Assembly: GCA_021773435.1 (NCBI GenBank)
Contig: JAJFKC010000012.1
Location: 45,653 to 109,652, forward strand
Reading direction: 5' to 3'
Origin: Porticoccaceae bacterium
GTDB lineage: Bacteria; Pseudomonadota; Gammaproteobacteria; Pseudomonadales; Porticoccaceae
Length of the DNA: 64,000 nucleotides
This document shows, in pieces, positions 9,528 through 18,608 of the stretch. The stretch's first letter is position 1. Each line of letters begins with the position of its first letter. The notes beneath the pieces are model-generated. The model was not told the origin of the DNA and made no database searches. It worked only from the letters and a program-made list of their open reading frames with translations. Made by a program: the position numbers and the translations under genes.

Positions 9528-10550
9528 CGCCACGACTGGACTTTCCAGCAGGTGCAGGCTTTATTTGCTCAGCCATTTAATGATTTGTTGTTTCAGGCTC
9601 AATCGGTGCACCGAGAACACTTTGATCCCAACGAAGTGCAAATCAGTACGCTGTTGTCTATCAAGACCGGTGCCTGTCCTGAAGATTGCAAATATTGCCC
9701 TCAGGCCGGTATTTATAACACCGGATTAGAAAAAGAAAAGCTGCTCGAAATCGAACGTGTGTTGGTAGAGGCTAAAGCGGCTAAAAATAACGGTGCGACT
9801 CGATTTTGCATGGGTGCGGCATGGCGCTCACCCAGTAACAAAGACATGCCCCAGGTCATCGAGATGGTCAAGGATGTTAAAGCCCTGGGTCTGGAAACCT
9901 GTATGACCCTGGGTATGTTGACCGATAGCCAGGCACAGGGCCTGGCCGACGCCGGGCTGGATTACTACAACCACAACCTCGACACCTCCCCTGAATATTA
10001 TGGTGAGGTGATCACTACGCGCACCTACCAGGATAGACTCGATACACTGGGTAGTGTCCGCAACGCAGGGATGAAAGTCTGCTGTGGTGGCATTGTTGGT
10101 ATGGGCGAAACCACGGCGGATCGTATCGGTTTGCTGGTGCAATTAGCCAATTTACCCGAGCACCCGGAATCCGTGCCCATCAATATGCTGGTCAAAGTAC
10201 CCGGCACACCGCTTGAAAACGAAGCCGCTCTCGAGCCTTTTGAGTTTATCCGCACCATTGCTGTGGCCCGGATTATTATGCCGCTTTCACATGTTCGACT
10301 ATCTGCTGGCCGTGAGGATATGAACGAACAGATGCAGGCGCTGGCTTTTCACGCCGGTGCAAACTCTATTTTTTACGGTGAAAAACTGTTAACCACGCCG
10401 AATCCTGCTGCTAATAAAGACATGCAATTGTTTGATCGCCTGGGCATTAAACCTGAGCAGTATTACAGCCATCCTGATCAGGAAACCGCGATGAAGGCCG
10501 CCATAGCAAATGCAGAAAGTGATAAACATTTCTATGATGCGGCCAGTTAG
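9483..10550 (+). CDS. bioB: Biotin synthase BioB
   Basis: Radical SAM enzyme that inserts sulphur into dethiobiotin. The radical SAM cluster motif is CPEDCKYC (Cys65, Cys69, Cys72 counted from 9483), and further family landmarks are [19 protein letters not shown] and the C-terminal [15 protein letters not shown]. The start is uncertain because the first 45 bases are three near-copies of a 15-base unit, each beginning with ATG (9483, 9498, 9513). The 9513 start gives 345 residues, almost the E. coli length; 9483 gives 355. The open frame extends further upstream to a TTG at 9309, but that part has no biotin synthase similarity and overlaps the promoter. First gene of bioB-bioF-bioD. Confidence 0.96.
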   Translation: MPTEPMRTEAMPTAIRHDWTFQQVQALFAQPFNDLLFQAQSVHREHFDPNEVQISTLLSIKTGACPEDCKYCPQAGIYNTGLEKEKLLEIERVLVEAKAAKNNGATRFCMGAAWRSPSNKDMPQVIEMVKDVKALGLETCMTLGMLTDSQAQGLADAGLDYYNHNLDTSPEYYGEVITTRTYQDRLDTLGSVRNAGMKVCCGGIVGMGETTADRIGLLVQLANLPEHPESVPINMLVKVPGTPLENEAALEPFEFIRTIAVARIIMPLSHVRLSAGREDMNEQMQALAFHAGANSIFYGEKLLTTPNPAANKDMQLFDRLGIKPEQYYSHPDQETAMKAAIANAESDKHFYDAAS

Positions 10551-10597
10551 CTCCCGTCTCATTGTCATCTGGCCTAACTAAAGCTGGCGTTCACAAA

Positions 10598-11788
10598 ATG
10601 ACCTCGCCTGATCGCGAGTTACAAACCGCTCTCGATACTCGACGGGTGAAAAACCTGTATCGCCAGCGAAAGATTCTGCAGTCTCCCCAGGGCGCGCAAG
10701 TTCAGGTCGATGGTCGGACATGTATCGGATTTAGCAGCAACGACTACCTTGGCCTCGCCAACCACCCCGCGTTGATCGCCGCATTTAAAGATGCTAGCGA
10801 TGAATACGGCGTTGGCAGTGGCGCTTCACATCTGGTCAGTGGTCATTCGGTAATCCATCAGACGCTCGAAGAGGAGCTGGCCGAATTTACCGGTCGTCCT
10901 CGGGCACTGCTGTTTTCAACAGGTTATATGGCCAACGTGGGGACTGTTCGGGCGCTGACGGATGGCGGCGATCTGGTGGCGCAGGATCAACTGAATCATG
11001 CCTCTTTGCTAGACGGTGGCTTTTTGAGCCGCGCCGAATTTCAGCGTTATCCTCATCTGGATTTGGCTGCACTTGATTTGCTACTCAGTTCTACTCAATG
11101 CAACCGAAAATTATTAGCCACCGATGGCGTATTTAGTATGGATGGTGATCTGGCCGATGTACCGGCCCTGGCCGATATTGCCGATCGCCATCATGCCTGG
11201 TTAATGGTTGATGACGCTCATGGCTTTGGCGTGTTGGGCAAAAATGGCAGAGGTATTGCTGAGCATTTTGGAATGAATGCCGAGCAGCTACCGATATTGA
11301 TCGGCACCCTCGGTAAAGCCTTCGGAGCCTTTGGCGCTTTTGTCGCCGGTAGTGAGGCGCTGATCGAAACGCTTATCCAGTTTGGTCGAACCTATATTTA
11401 CACCACAGCGCTGCCACCGGCTGTAGCTGCCGCCACGCGGGTCGCGCTTCAACTGGTTGATAGTGAAAGCTGGAGACGAGAAAAATTACGTGAGCTGATA
11501 GGACGTTTTCAAGCGGGTGCCAGGCAGCTTGATATTCCCGTGCTCAAATCCATCACCCCGATTCAACCGGTGTTAATTGGCAACGATGAGCAAGTGATGA
11601 AAATCAGTGAATATTTGCTGGGTAAAGGTTTCTGGACGGGAGCTATTCGGCCTCCTACTGTGCCACATGGAAGTGCCAGGCTGCGTATCACCATCAACGC
11701 CGAGCATGAAGAACTTGATATCGATAGGCTCCTGGATACTTTGTCCGCTGCCTTGCACGAATATCGCCAGGCGCGGGCGTATCCATGA
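10598..11788 (+). CDS. bioF: 8-amino-7-oxononanoate synthase BioF
   Basis: PLP enzyme that condenses pimeloyl-ACP/CoA with alanine in biotin synthesis. From ATG 10598 the product has 396 residues. Recognised features are the N-terminal FSSNDYLGLA motif, GSGASHLVSG near 73-82, the PLP-binding DDAHGFGV (Asp205, His208) and the Schiff-base lysine Lys240 in GTLGKAFG. A longer frame begins at TTG 10562, but ATG 10598 puts the start in the usual place for the family. It follows bioB by 47 bases and overlaps bioD by four bases (ATGA), so translation of the two is probably coupled. Confidence 0.95.
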   Translation: MTSPDRELQTALDTRRVKNLYRQRKILQSPQGAQVQVDGRTCIGFSSNDYLGLANHPALIAAFKDASDEYGVGSGASHLVSGHSVIHQTLEEELAEFTGRPRALLFSTGYMANVGTVRALTDGGDLVAQDQLNHASLLDGGFLSRAEFQRYPHLDLAALDLLLSSTQCNRKLLATDGVFSMDGDLADVPALADIADRHHAWLMVDDAHGFGVLGKNGRGIAEHFGMNAEQLPILIGTLGKAFGAFGAFVAGSEALIETLIQFGRTYIYTTALPPAVAAATRVALQLVDSESWRREKLRELIGRFQAGARQLDIPVLKSITPIQPVLIGNDEQVMKISEYLLGKGFWTGAIRPPTVPHGSARLRITINAEHEELDIDRLLDTLSAALHEYRQARAYP

Positions 11789-12471
11789 CTCGGATCTACT
11801 TCATCACGGGTACAGATACCGGAGTCGGCAAGACCACCGTCGCTGTGGCCTTACTGGACGCTGCTGCTGCGCGGGGCTTAACAACGGCTGCGATTAAGCC
11901 CGTGGCCGCCGGTTGCGAAATAACGTCCCAGGGTTTGCGTAATGACGACGCACTTGAATTGCAGGCTGCCACCACCGTTCCGCTGAGTTATCAGCAAATC
12001 AACCCTGTGGCACTGGAACCGACTATCGCTCCACACTTTGCTGCGCGGCAGGCAGATATAAATCTAAAAGCTGCAGAACTGGCCGAATACTGCCGAGCAA
12101 CACTTGCGCTGAATGCGAACTTTACGGTTATAGAAGGGGCCGGTGGTTGGCGGGTGCCACTTAATGATCAGGAAACCTTCGCTGACATCGTGCGACTATT
12201 AAAGGCATCGGTGATTCTTGTGGTCGACATCAAACTGGGCTGTCTTAATCACGCGTTATTGACTGCTGAGGCCATCGCTGCCGATGGACTAATGCTGGCA
12301 GGGTGGGTGGCCAATCGAACCGGCGCTCAAGACCCTTGTCATCAACAAATGGTTGAAGACTTGAAAAGCCGGCTCGACTGCCCCTTACTTGGCGACCTAC
12401 CGAATGTGGATGCTAGCGATAAAAAAGAATTATCGGCGATTATTGATGTTAGCCCTTTATTGAGGCCCTGA
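11785..12471 (+). CDS. bioD: Dethiobiotin synthetase BioD
   Basis: ATP-dependent carboxylation of 7,8-diaminopelargonic acid to dethiobiotin. The 228-residue product opens with the P-loop GTDTGVGKT (residues 9-17), followed by the substrate-binding lysine region AIKPVAAGCE and the EGAGGWRVPL motif near 117. Its ATG overlaps the bioF stop. In Pseudomonas, bioH and bioC lie between bioF and bioD; here bioD follows bioF directly, so the pimeloyl-ACP methyl ester genes must be elsewhere or replaced by another route. BioA is also not in the window. Confidence 0.94.
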   Translation: MTRIYFITGTDTGVGKTTVAVALLDAAAARGLTTAAIKPVAAGCEITSQGLRNDDALELQAATTVPLSYQQINPVALEPTIAPHFAARQADINLKAAELAEYCRATLALNANFTVIEGAGGWRVPLNDQETFADIVRLLKASVILVVDIKLGCLNHALLTAEAIAADGLMLAGWVANRTGAQDPCHQQMVEDLKSRLDCPLLGDLPNVDASDKKELSAIIDVSPLLRP

Positions 12472-12542
12472 TCTTGACTGTGTTCTTCACTGGCTTGTGT
12501 TAAGCAGTTTAGCGTTGTAATTCTGACCATTTGCAATGACTC

Positions 12543-13100
12543 TCAGCCAGCTTTTCGCTGATTCATAAGTGTTTTACAAAAGTCCATCAACTGCTCAAAG
12601 TCATAAGGAACTTCTTCCATAGTCTCTGGATGCCACATGCTTCGGCTCGAGCGCTGCAGGATGTGCCCCCCGTAGACGTGAAGACCACACAGCGGTTGTT
12701 CCGGCGAAATTTCTATCGCGTGGATGGCATCAGCGCGTAAAGAAAAAATCTCAGCCTCTTTGTTTAGCACAACCTCTTTCTCTACTTTTATGCCGCCATC
12801 TTCGGTACGGCGATACAGATAATTTTTTTCTTCGCCGTCAAGAATGCCAATTACCGCCCACATCAAATGATTGTGAATGGGGCTAATAAAATTAGCGGGG
12901 GTAAAAACCCGTAGCACGGTCAAGTTTTCGTCGGCATAAAGTGGTGCCACATTGTTTTTCGGTGCAGCGTCTGTCAGAGCTTTATTCACGGAGTCGGGAT
13001 CGCGAAAAGCCTCCTGCATCAGCTCGTTAACTCGACCCTGTGGGTTGTCACCTTGTACAGCATCTTTACACTGTTCGATAAAATCACCTAGATCAAACAT
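12543..13100 (-). CDS. Cysteine dioxygenase-like cupin protein
   Basis: A 185-residue single-domain protein resembling the cysteine dioxygenase / mercaptopropionate dioxygenase superfamily. The likely iron ligands are in PIHNHLMW (the H-x-H pair) and the later His in DAIHAIE; a conserved GLHVYGG segment follows. Such enzymes oxidise thiols such as cysteine or 3-mercaptopropionate to sulfinates, but the exact substrate cannot be read from the sequence. Three ATGs compete (13115, 13103, 13100). AAGGAG lies at 13112-13107, inside the longest version, so a start at 13100 with a 6-base spacer is preferred. Converges on the bio operon. Confidence 0.7.
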   Translation of the reverse strand: MFDLGDFIEQCKDAVQGDNPQGRVNELMQEAFRDPDSVNKALTDAAPKNNVAPLYADENLTVLRVFTPANFISPIHNHLMWAVIGILDGEEKNYLYRRTEDGGIKVEKEVVLNKEAEIFSLRADAIHAIEISPEQPLCGLHVYGGHILQRSSRSMWHPETMEEVPYDFEQLMDFCKTLMNQRKAG

Positions 13101-13115
13101 CATTTTCTCCTTCAT

Positions 13116-13884
13116 ATTATTTTCGGGGTCAGGGTGGGCGTCACTATTAAACCTTGTGCAGTCTTTCTAGAGACTTGTATTCACCTGGCGTAAGGATATC
13201 CAGGCTCGCTAATTTCGCCATTATAGAAACGGTTCCTAACGATTTCGATTCAGGAAGATTAGACCCAGCAATTCACCAAGTCCAGCCATTATTCACTGGC
13301 GCCACGTAAACAAATAGGATCTTGGTATTAGAGTTCACAGAGGGTTAGTTCTATCAGAATTGGACGTTTTGCAACCATATGAAGCATGTAGTATTCAATA
13401 ATAGTTAGGTGTCATGACCACTCGACGATCAATTAATTCTAAACACCAAAAAGCAGGATATATGCTGCAGTAAGTGCACATAACAAAAGCACACATGGTG
13501 AACTAACATCACTTTAGTGGACAAATTGAAACCTGGGCAGAAGAAATATTTACTGAGAATGCTCATTAATATCAGGAGGATTCTGAGGGTGCATCATGTT
13601 TTTTGTGTCTGGTGCTGGAGTTGAAATCACCGCAGGTTAATACCAGGTACTCCCTTAGAAAATTCATTGAGCCAGTGTTAGACTGTATCTGCATTCAGTT
13701 TGCTATGCACGAGTGCTGTGTAGCGACCACATAACAAAAATAACTCCCAACAATACCCCTTCGCGTGGTTAGCATCACCTGGTTGATGGTGTCTAGCTGT
13801 CGCACGGTGATTGATGATGGGTTGCAAAAACATATTTACAGATGCGAATTTAGCGGCAAGGTCAGCAAATAAATGGGAGTTTTT
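13116..13884. other. Long gap without an intact gene
   Basis: About 770 bases between the cupin gene and the DUF1329 gene, AT-richer than its surroundings. No convincing gene was found. A 51-codon minus-strand frame at 13678-13833 and several short plus-strand frames interrupted by stops could be remnants of a decayed gene, but none resembles a family I recognise. The last 100 bases must hold the promoter of the DUF1329 gene; GGGAG at 13875-13879 is its ribosome binding site. Confidence 0.5.
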
Positions 13885-15306
13885 ATGGTGAAGAAATATG
13901 ACAAACGCTGGGGAACGGGTTTTTCGCTAGTAGTAATGGCGGCTGCGTTGGCTTTATCCGCAGAGGCTGCCGAATTTGGTCGGGCGGCAGACATTACAAG
14001 TTGGCGCTCCGCAGAGAATCTGCTGCCGAACGAGATCGCACGGCTTGATCTGAGCGGCCCCGGACCACGGGATAGCAAAATACCTTACATCCCTGCAGAG
14101 CCCTATCCGTTTTCTGTACCTTTCACTGTAGAAGAAATGGCTTTTCGTGCCATGGAATTTACCCAGCATGCCAGGTGGTCGAGCGTGATAGTCGATGTTT
14201 ACGGCTCTATGACCGGTGCGGGTTATCTCGATCAGGGTATAACTATCACCTATAAACAATGGGTGGCGGAGGCAGCGGGCGTGGGGGGACAGATTCAAAC
14301 CCAGGCTGGAGAACCCTATCAACGCATGATTCACCATTTCACTTACCCGCCACGAATCGCTGGTCAGCAACATATGTGGTACGTGAAGCGTTCTGACAAA
14401 GCCGTTAAGACCCGTTTGGATATGTTTGTTTATACGCCAAGTCTCAGGCGAGTGCGAAGAATTCCACAACCCCAGCGGGATGTGCCGTTTCAAAACAGTC
14501 CTCAATCTTTTGACGCTATCGTAGGCAGAGACGCCTGGGAGTTTTCGGTTAAATTGCTCGGCGCTGATGTACTGAAAGAGACTGTGCGTTTCCCGAGCAC
14601 TCGTTCGCATATCACGTTGCGGCACGCGGATGGCACGTATTATCGTAAAGCCGTCGCCGATATCAAACTAATGGGCGATGATTACACACACTATGCGGAC
14701 GAAGGCGGCGTGCCCTGCTTCGTTATTGAGGCAACGCCAAAGGAAGATTGGCTACTTGGTTACTATGATCGCAAAGTACTGATCTGGGTTGATCAACAGC
14801 ATTTTTATCCACTGCGGCTAGAATCTTACGACGAATCAGGCGAGCTGATTCTTGTTGAAGAGCGCATGGCCTGGTTGGCGAATCCGGCGTTGGGCGAGCA
14901 AGGTTACGCAAAATTTATTACCGCCTATTACGACCCGCGTATCGATTTGATGAGCTATACACTGCACGATGCGCCAAGGGTTGTCGATATATCAGCCGAG
15001 GAGGGGAATTTAGTATTTCGCCCGGATTTTATGCGTCGAAACTGGCTGAAATCACCTTTGCGCAAGAGTCAGGCTTTGGTTGAATCGCCGGAACAATATT
15101 TCCTGCGACCCCATCTGTATCTGCAGAAATTCCCGGGTACGCGGAAAATTAATATTTCTGACGAGCTGGCGCGGCGGTTTGCCTCGCAGGAGGAGTTGGG
15201 TTATCTGATCTTTGACGATGTCCCCGATCCAGTGCCTGCACATCAAGATCAGGTCATGCACACTCCGACTGAAAAAGCCTTTCGATTAAGCATCATTCAA
15301 AGATAA
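13885..15306 (+). CDS. DUF1329 family secreted protein
   Basis: A product of 473 residues with a cleavable signal peptide (hydrophobic stretch ending near AEA/AEFGRA) and the DUF1329 fold, a lipoprotein-localisation (LolA/LolB-like) beta structure in the outer membrane or periplasm. Characteristic pieces are the FQNSPQSFDAIVGRDAW segment and the C-terminal half with PLRLESYDESGEL. In other proteobacteria DUF1329 genes sit beside RND transporters and hydrocarbon or steroid catabolic genes, and a role in handling hydrophobic compounds is proposed; here an amidohydrolase and an RND operon follow. ATG 13873 is also in frame, but GGGAG at 13875-13879 with a 5-base spacer favours 13885. Confidence 0.85.
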   Translation: MVKKYDKRWGTGFSLVVMAAALALSAEAAEFGRAADITSWRSAENLLPNEIARLDLSGPGPRDSKIPYIPAEPYPFSVPFTVEEMAFRAMEFTQHARWSSVIVDVYGSMTGAGYLDQGITITYKQWVAEAAGVGGQIQTQAGEPYQRMIHHFTYPPRIAGQQHMWYVKRSDKAVKTRLDMFVYTPSLRRVRRIPQPQRDVPFQNSPQSFDAIVGRDAWEFSVKLLGADVLKETVRFPSTRSHITLRHADGTYYRKAVADIKLMGDDYTHYADEGGVPCFVIEATPKEDWLLGYYDRKVLIWVDQQHFYPLRLESYDESGELILVEERMAWLANPALGEQGYAKFITAYYDPRIDLMSYTLHDAPRVVDISAEEGNLVFRPDFMRRNWLKSPLRKSQALVESPEQYFLRPHLYLQKFPGTRKINISDELARRFASQEELGYLIFDDVPDPVPAHQDQVMHTPTEKAFRLSIIQR

Positions 15307-15354
15307 ACGTTTGCCTGGTTGACAAGGTCAATCGCTAATTAATGGTAAACCAAC

Positions 15355-15397
15355 AAAAAGCCCGATCTAGTGATTGGTTTAAATCATTAGACCGGGC
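15355..15397 (-). terminator. Rho-independent terminator of the amidohydrolase gene
   Basis: GCCCGATCTAGTGATT and AATCATTAGACCGGGC form a long stem with one bulge around a GGTTTA loop. On the minus strand the hairpin is followed by TTTTTG, which places it after the amidohydrolase gene (stop at 15492). It may also stop plus-strand transcription from the DUF1329 gene, though without a T tract on that side. Confidence 0.75.
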
Positions 15398-15491
15398 GGT
15401 ACTTAAGTAGCAGTATTTGGTCAGCTGTATTTAGGTAAAGCTATTCACGTAAATATGTAATAACGGCTGCTTCATAATTGAGCCTTAAACC

Positions 15492-16607
15492 TTAGCCGAC
15501 ACCCGGCAAATTAAATGCTGCTGCCACATTATCATGAACCACAGCGTTCTTCTGTGCTTCGGTCAAATGTGCCATTTGTTTACCCAGTATTTCCTGCGAA
15601 CGCGGGTAAGTTGAATCAGTATGAGGATAATCACTGGCCCAGACCAGCTTGTTGTTGTTAACCAGTTTTTCTGACTCGTAAGCGGTTTCATCGTCCTGGA
15701 AAGTAAACCAGATATTGTCGCGGATATAATGACTGGGCGGCTTGGATATCCACCGGGACAGTCCACTGCCGAGTCGTTCCGCACCATGATCAGCGCGATA
15801 CATATAATGAGGTACCCAGCCAGCATCACCTTCGGCGATGACCATTTTCAGTTTCGGAAAGCGCTCGAAAACACCGCTAAATACAAATATACCCATAATA
15901 TCCTGCACACCGCGAATAATATTCAAAAAACCAAGGGCAGCAGGGCCTCTCTCGGGTTTGAATGCAGAGGCGACATCATGGCCTTTCATGGTCAGAATAT
16001 GGAAGCACAGGGGCATATCCAGATCGACCGCACATTGCCACAGGGCGTCATAGTCAGGGTGATCATAATCTTCATGCTGGGGGTTGCCCGTCATCATCAT
16101 GCCAACCATGCCCATTTCTTTGGCGCGACGAAAATCTTCGATGGTTTCGTCAATGGAAGCTACAGCCGTTTGTGCGAGACCGAATAATCGGGTAGGGGCC
16201 CCGCCGCAAAACGTTTCGAGCCAGCGATTATAGGCGTTAAAGCAGGCGCTTTTGTAGGCGTAATCTTCAAGGCCGCAAAGCACCATGCCGACCGAGGCAT
16301 AGATGAGTTCGGCAGTGATATTCTCTTCGTCCTGAATGGCCATGCGGGCTTTTGGATCCCAGCTTCCCCGGGCTAGCTCATCAAAATTGGCATTGCGTTG
16401 TATACGTAATTCGTCCGGCGGAATGCCCGCGCCAGCCAGCAAACCCAGCGGCAACGAGTTCTTCATACCTTCAACGACAAAGCAATCGACCCCGTGCTTG
16501 TTTTTTTCTATATGGGGGGCGATTGAACGGTATTTTGGATCAATAAAATCAACATAACAGTTGGGTGGTTCGACAATATGAGAATCGGCGGATATACAGG
16601 GTTTCAT
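15492..16607 (-). CDS. Amidohydrolase family 2 (ACMSD-like TIM barrel) protein
   Basis: A 371-residue metal-dependent TIM-barrel hydrolase or decarboxylase. Visible metal or catalytic motifs are ADSHIVEP at 6-13, CFHIL in the middle (metal His), IAEGDAGW, and WASDYPHTDST with the catalytic Asp. The Amidohydro_2 family includes aminocarboxymuconate-semialdehyde decarboxylase and resorcylate decarboxylases; close relatives with this ADSH/SDYPH pattern are common in catabolic clusters of marine gammaproteobacteria and actinobacteria. The substrate is not evident. It stands alone on the minus strand between the DUF1329 gene and the RND operon. Confidence 0.85.
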   Translation of the reverse strand: MKPCISADSHIVEPPNCYVDFIDPKYRSIAPHIEKNKHGVDCFVVEGMKNSLPLGLLAGAGIPPDELRIQRNANFDELARGSWDPKARMAIQDEENITAELIYASVGMVLCGLEDYAYKSACFNAYNRWLETFCGGAPTRLFGLAQTAVASIDETIEDFRRAKEMGMVGMMMTGNPQHEDYDHPDYDALWQCAVDLDMPLCFHILTMKGHDVASAFKPERGPAALGFLNIIRGVQDIMGIFVFSGVFERFPKLKMVIAEGDAGWVPHYMYRADHGAERLGSGLSRWISKPPSHYIRDNIWFTFQDDETAYESEKLVNNNKLVWASDYPHTDSTYPRSQEILGKQMAHLTEAQKNAVVHDNVAAAFNLPGVG

Positions 16608-16921
16608 GAGATAACTCCGAAAAGTTTTTAAGGGGTGAACGTGCTAGTAAATGTATAGAGACAAATAATTTGGCTTTGGATAATCGAGATAATAACCTTG
16701 AATACTAGACATTGGCCTGGCTCAGGTCAATTCAATAAGAAAAGTGGGGTCTAACAGGGGCAGGATATTATCGCTGGGCGCATTTTAATGAATATATGGT
16801 AGCCGGGTAAAGCACTTGAGCTTAGGTACGACCAAAAACGGCAGGAAGATAGTCCTGAATAGAGATTAAAAAAGCCTGGCGGTTTATCTAGTCGGATAAT
16901 AGGTGTCTAATGTATCGGTGA

Positions 16922-16947
16922 TATTTACTTGCCGTTAGTAGTAAATA
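16922..16947. promoter_or_regulatory. Inverted repeat upstream of the RND operon, possible operator
   Basis: TATTTACT (16922-16929) and AGTAAATA (16940-16947) are perfect 8-base arms separated by 10 bases, 70 bases before the first gene of the efflux operon. The geometry is that of an operator for a dimeric repressor such as a TetR-type protein, but no regulator gene is adjacent. The rest of the 409-base gap holds nothing recognisable. Confidence 0.45.
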
Positions 16948-17016
16948 AATTTGTGGGTATGGCTGTATTGTGGCCTTAAAAGGGTTCCTTTCCTGGGATC
17001 CTGATGGAGTGGGTGT

Positions 17017-18516
17017 TTGGCTAAACGTCTGATTGTGCTCGTCGCTTTGGGCACGCAATTGCTGCTCAGTTGCACGGTGGGACCGGATTATTTCAGGCCG
17101 ATTAGCCGTGCGGCGATCTCTTCAGAGTTTTTGTCGTCGAGTATCGTCGATGGGTCGCAAGCAACACTAAACCAGCAAGCGACGCACAAGAACGAGAATC
17201 AATGGTGGCTTGGTTATGAGGATCCCATTCTCGACGGCTGGATCAAGCAGCTAAGCGCCGATAACCTTGATTTAAAAGCCGCGGCCGAACGTTTTGTACA
17301 GGCTCAGCAACAGTTGCGTATACAGCGTGGCGCCTGGTGGCCTTTTTTTGGTGTAAATGGTGACAGCTCGCGTAGTTTTGCACCCGATCTGTTAGACAGC
17401 AAAGCACGGTCTTATCGTTCCGATATTGGTATTAATGGGCTTATCTCGTGGCAGGTGGATTTGTTTGGCCGGACACGTCGAGCGGTTGAATCCGCCGAAT
17501 ACAGCGCTTTGGCGAGCGCCAGTGACCATCAGGGGTTACTACAGACGCTGATTGCCCAGCTGGTAAGACAACGCTCGGTATTGGCATTGCTAGCTCGCGA
17601 AATCGATATACAGCAAGGCATCGTTAATAGTCGAGAACAAACCTTAAACACGGTCTCGCGGCGTTATAAACTGGGTGTCAAAAATGTTTCAGCGGTGGGT
17701 GTCCATTCCGCCCGAGAAAACTCCAGCACAGCCCAGGCTCAATTGGTGCTTCTGCAACAACAATATAAAGAAACCCTGCTGAGCGTCGAAGTGCTGTTAA
17801 ATCAGCGGCCCGGTTCTCTGCAAACCGTTGAGTCATTGTTTCCCTTGCTGCCGCCGGGACGGGTGCCTGATGTAGGCACGCCAGCCATGTTGCTTGACCG
17901 CCGTCCCGACATTGTCGGTAGTGAGTTACGCTTAATGGCAGCTAACGCCGGGATCGGCGTGGCCATTGCGGATCTCTATCCTGATCTAACACTGTCGGCC
18001 AGTCGCGGCTTTAGCAACGATGAATTATCAGGCTTGTTGACCAACAATAATGCGGTGGGTCTGATCGCTGGTAAGGTGACATCGCGACTCTTTGAAGGCG
18101 GGCGGCTACGCGCTCAGGTGCATCTTCGTGAAGCTCAGGCCAGAGAGCTGAGCTGGCGATATGCGCAAACCGTACTCACTGCAATGGCAGAGGTCGAAAC
18201 CGCGCTGGTTCAGGAACAATATCTGCGACAACAGGTCGATAACTTGCAGGCTAGTGCGGTGTCAGCACGCCAGGCCGAAACGCTGAGCCAGGAGCGCTAT
18301 CAACGCGGTATCACGACGCTACTGGAATTGTTAGAAACCCAGCGGCGCAGGCAGGATGCCGAGCGCCGGTTATTAGCCACTCAGCGCGCCAGCTGGGTCG
18401 CACGCATCAACCTGCATTTGGCGCTGGGAGGGGCGTGGCTTCCTGAAGCGGATATGAGCAAAGATGCGATTTCAGGCCTGAGTAATTCAAACAGCCTGGG
18501 CAATTCAAATAGCTAA
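17017..18516 (+). CDS. RND efflux outer membrane lipoprotein (TolC/NodT family)
   Basis: A 499-residue outer membrane factor. The signal peptide ends in the lipobox LLLSC (Cys about residue 20), so the mature protein is lipid-anchored. Two OEP repeats follow, with the typical NQWWLGYEDPILDGWI segment at the start and LLDRRPDIVGSELRL near 290-305. The start is TTG 17017, the first possible start after an in-frame TGA, with GGAG about 10 bases upstream. The last residues repeat SNSNS/GNSNS. First gene of a three-gene RND operon; gaps to the next gene are short and all are on one strand. Confidence 0.92.
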   Translation: MAKRLIVLVALGTQLLLSCTVGPDYFRPISRAAISSEFLSSSIVDGSQATLNQQATHKNENQWWLGYEDPILDGWIKQLSADNLDLKAAAERFVQAQQQLRIQRGAWWPFFGVNGDSSRSFAPDLLDSKARSYRSDIGINGLISWQVDLFGRTRRAVESAEYSALASASDHQGLLQTLIAQLVRQRSVLALLAREIDIQQGIVNSREQTLNTVSRRYKLGVKNVSAVGVHSARENSSTAQAQLVLLQQQYKETLLSVEVLLNQRPGSLQTVESLFPLLPPGRVPDVGTPAMLLDRRPDIVGSELRLMAANAGIGVAIADLYPDLTLSASRGFSNDELSGLLTNNNAVGLIAGKVTSRLFEGGRLRAQVHLREAQARELSWRYAQTVLTAMAEVETALVQEQYLRQQVDNLQASAVSARQAETLSQERYQRGITTLLELLETQRRRQDAERRLLATQRASWVARINLHLALGGAWLPEADMSKDAISGLSNSNSLGNSNS

Positions 18517-18608
18517 GGCGGTTTATTGGCTAAGTTTATCCGCCGAGTCAGGCGGTTCAAAATGAGCAAGGTAATTAATAAATGAGCCAATTATGAATAA
18601 GGCAAACC

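Noticed and set aside
13678..13833. A 51-codon minus-strand frame in the gap before the DUF1329 gene
   Set aside because: No family resemblance and no ribosome binding site. Kept only as possible decay.
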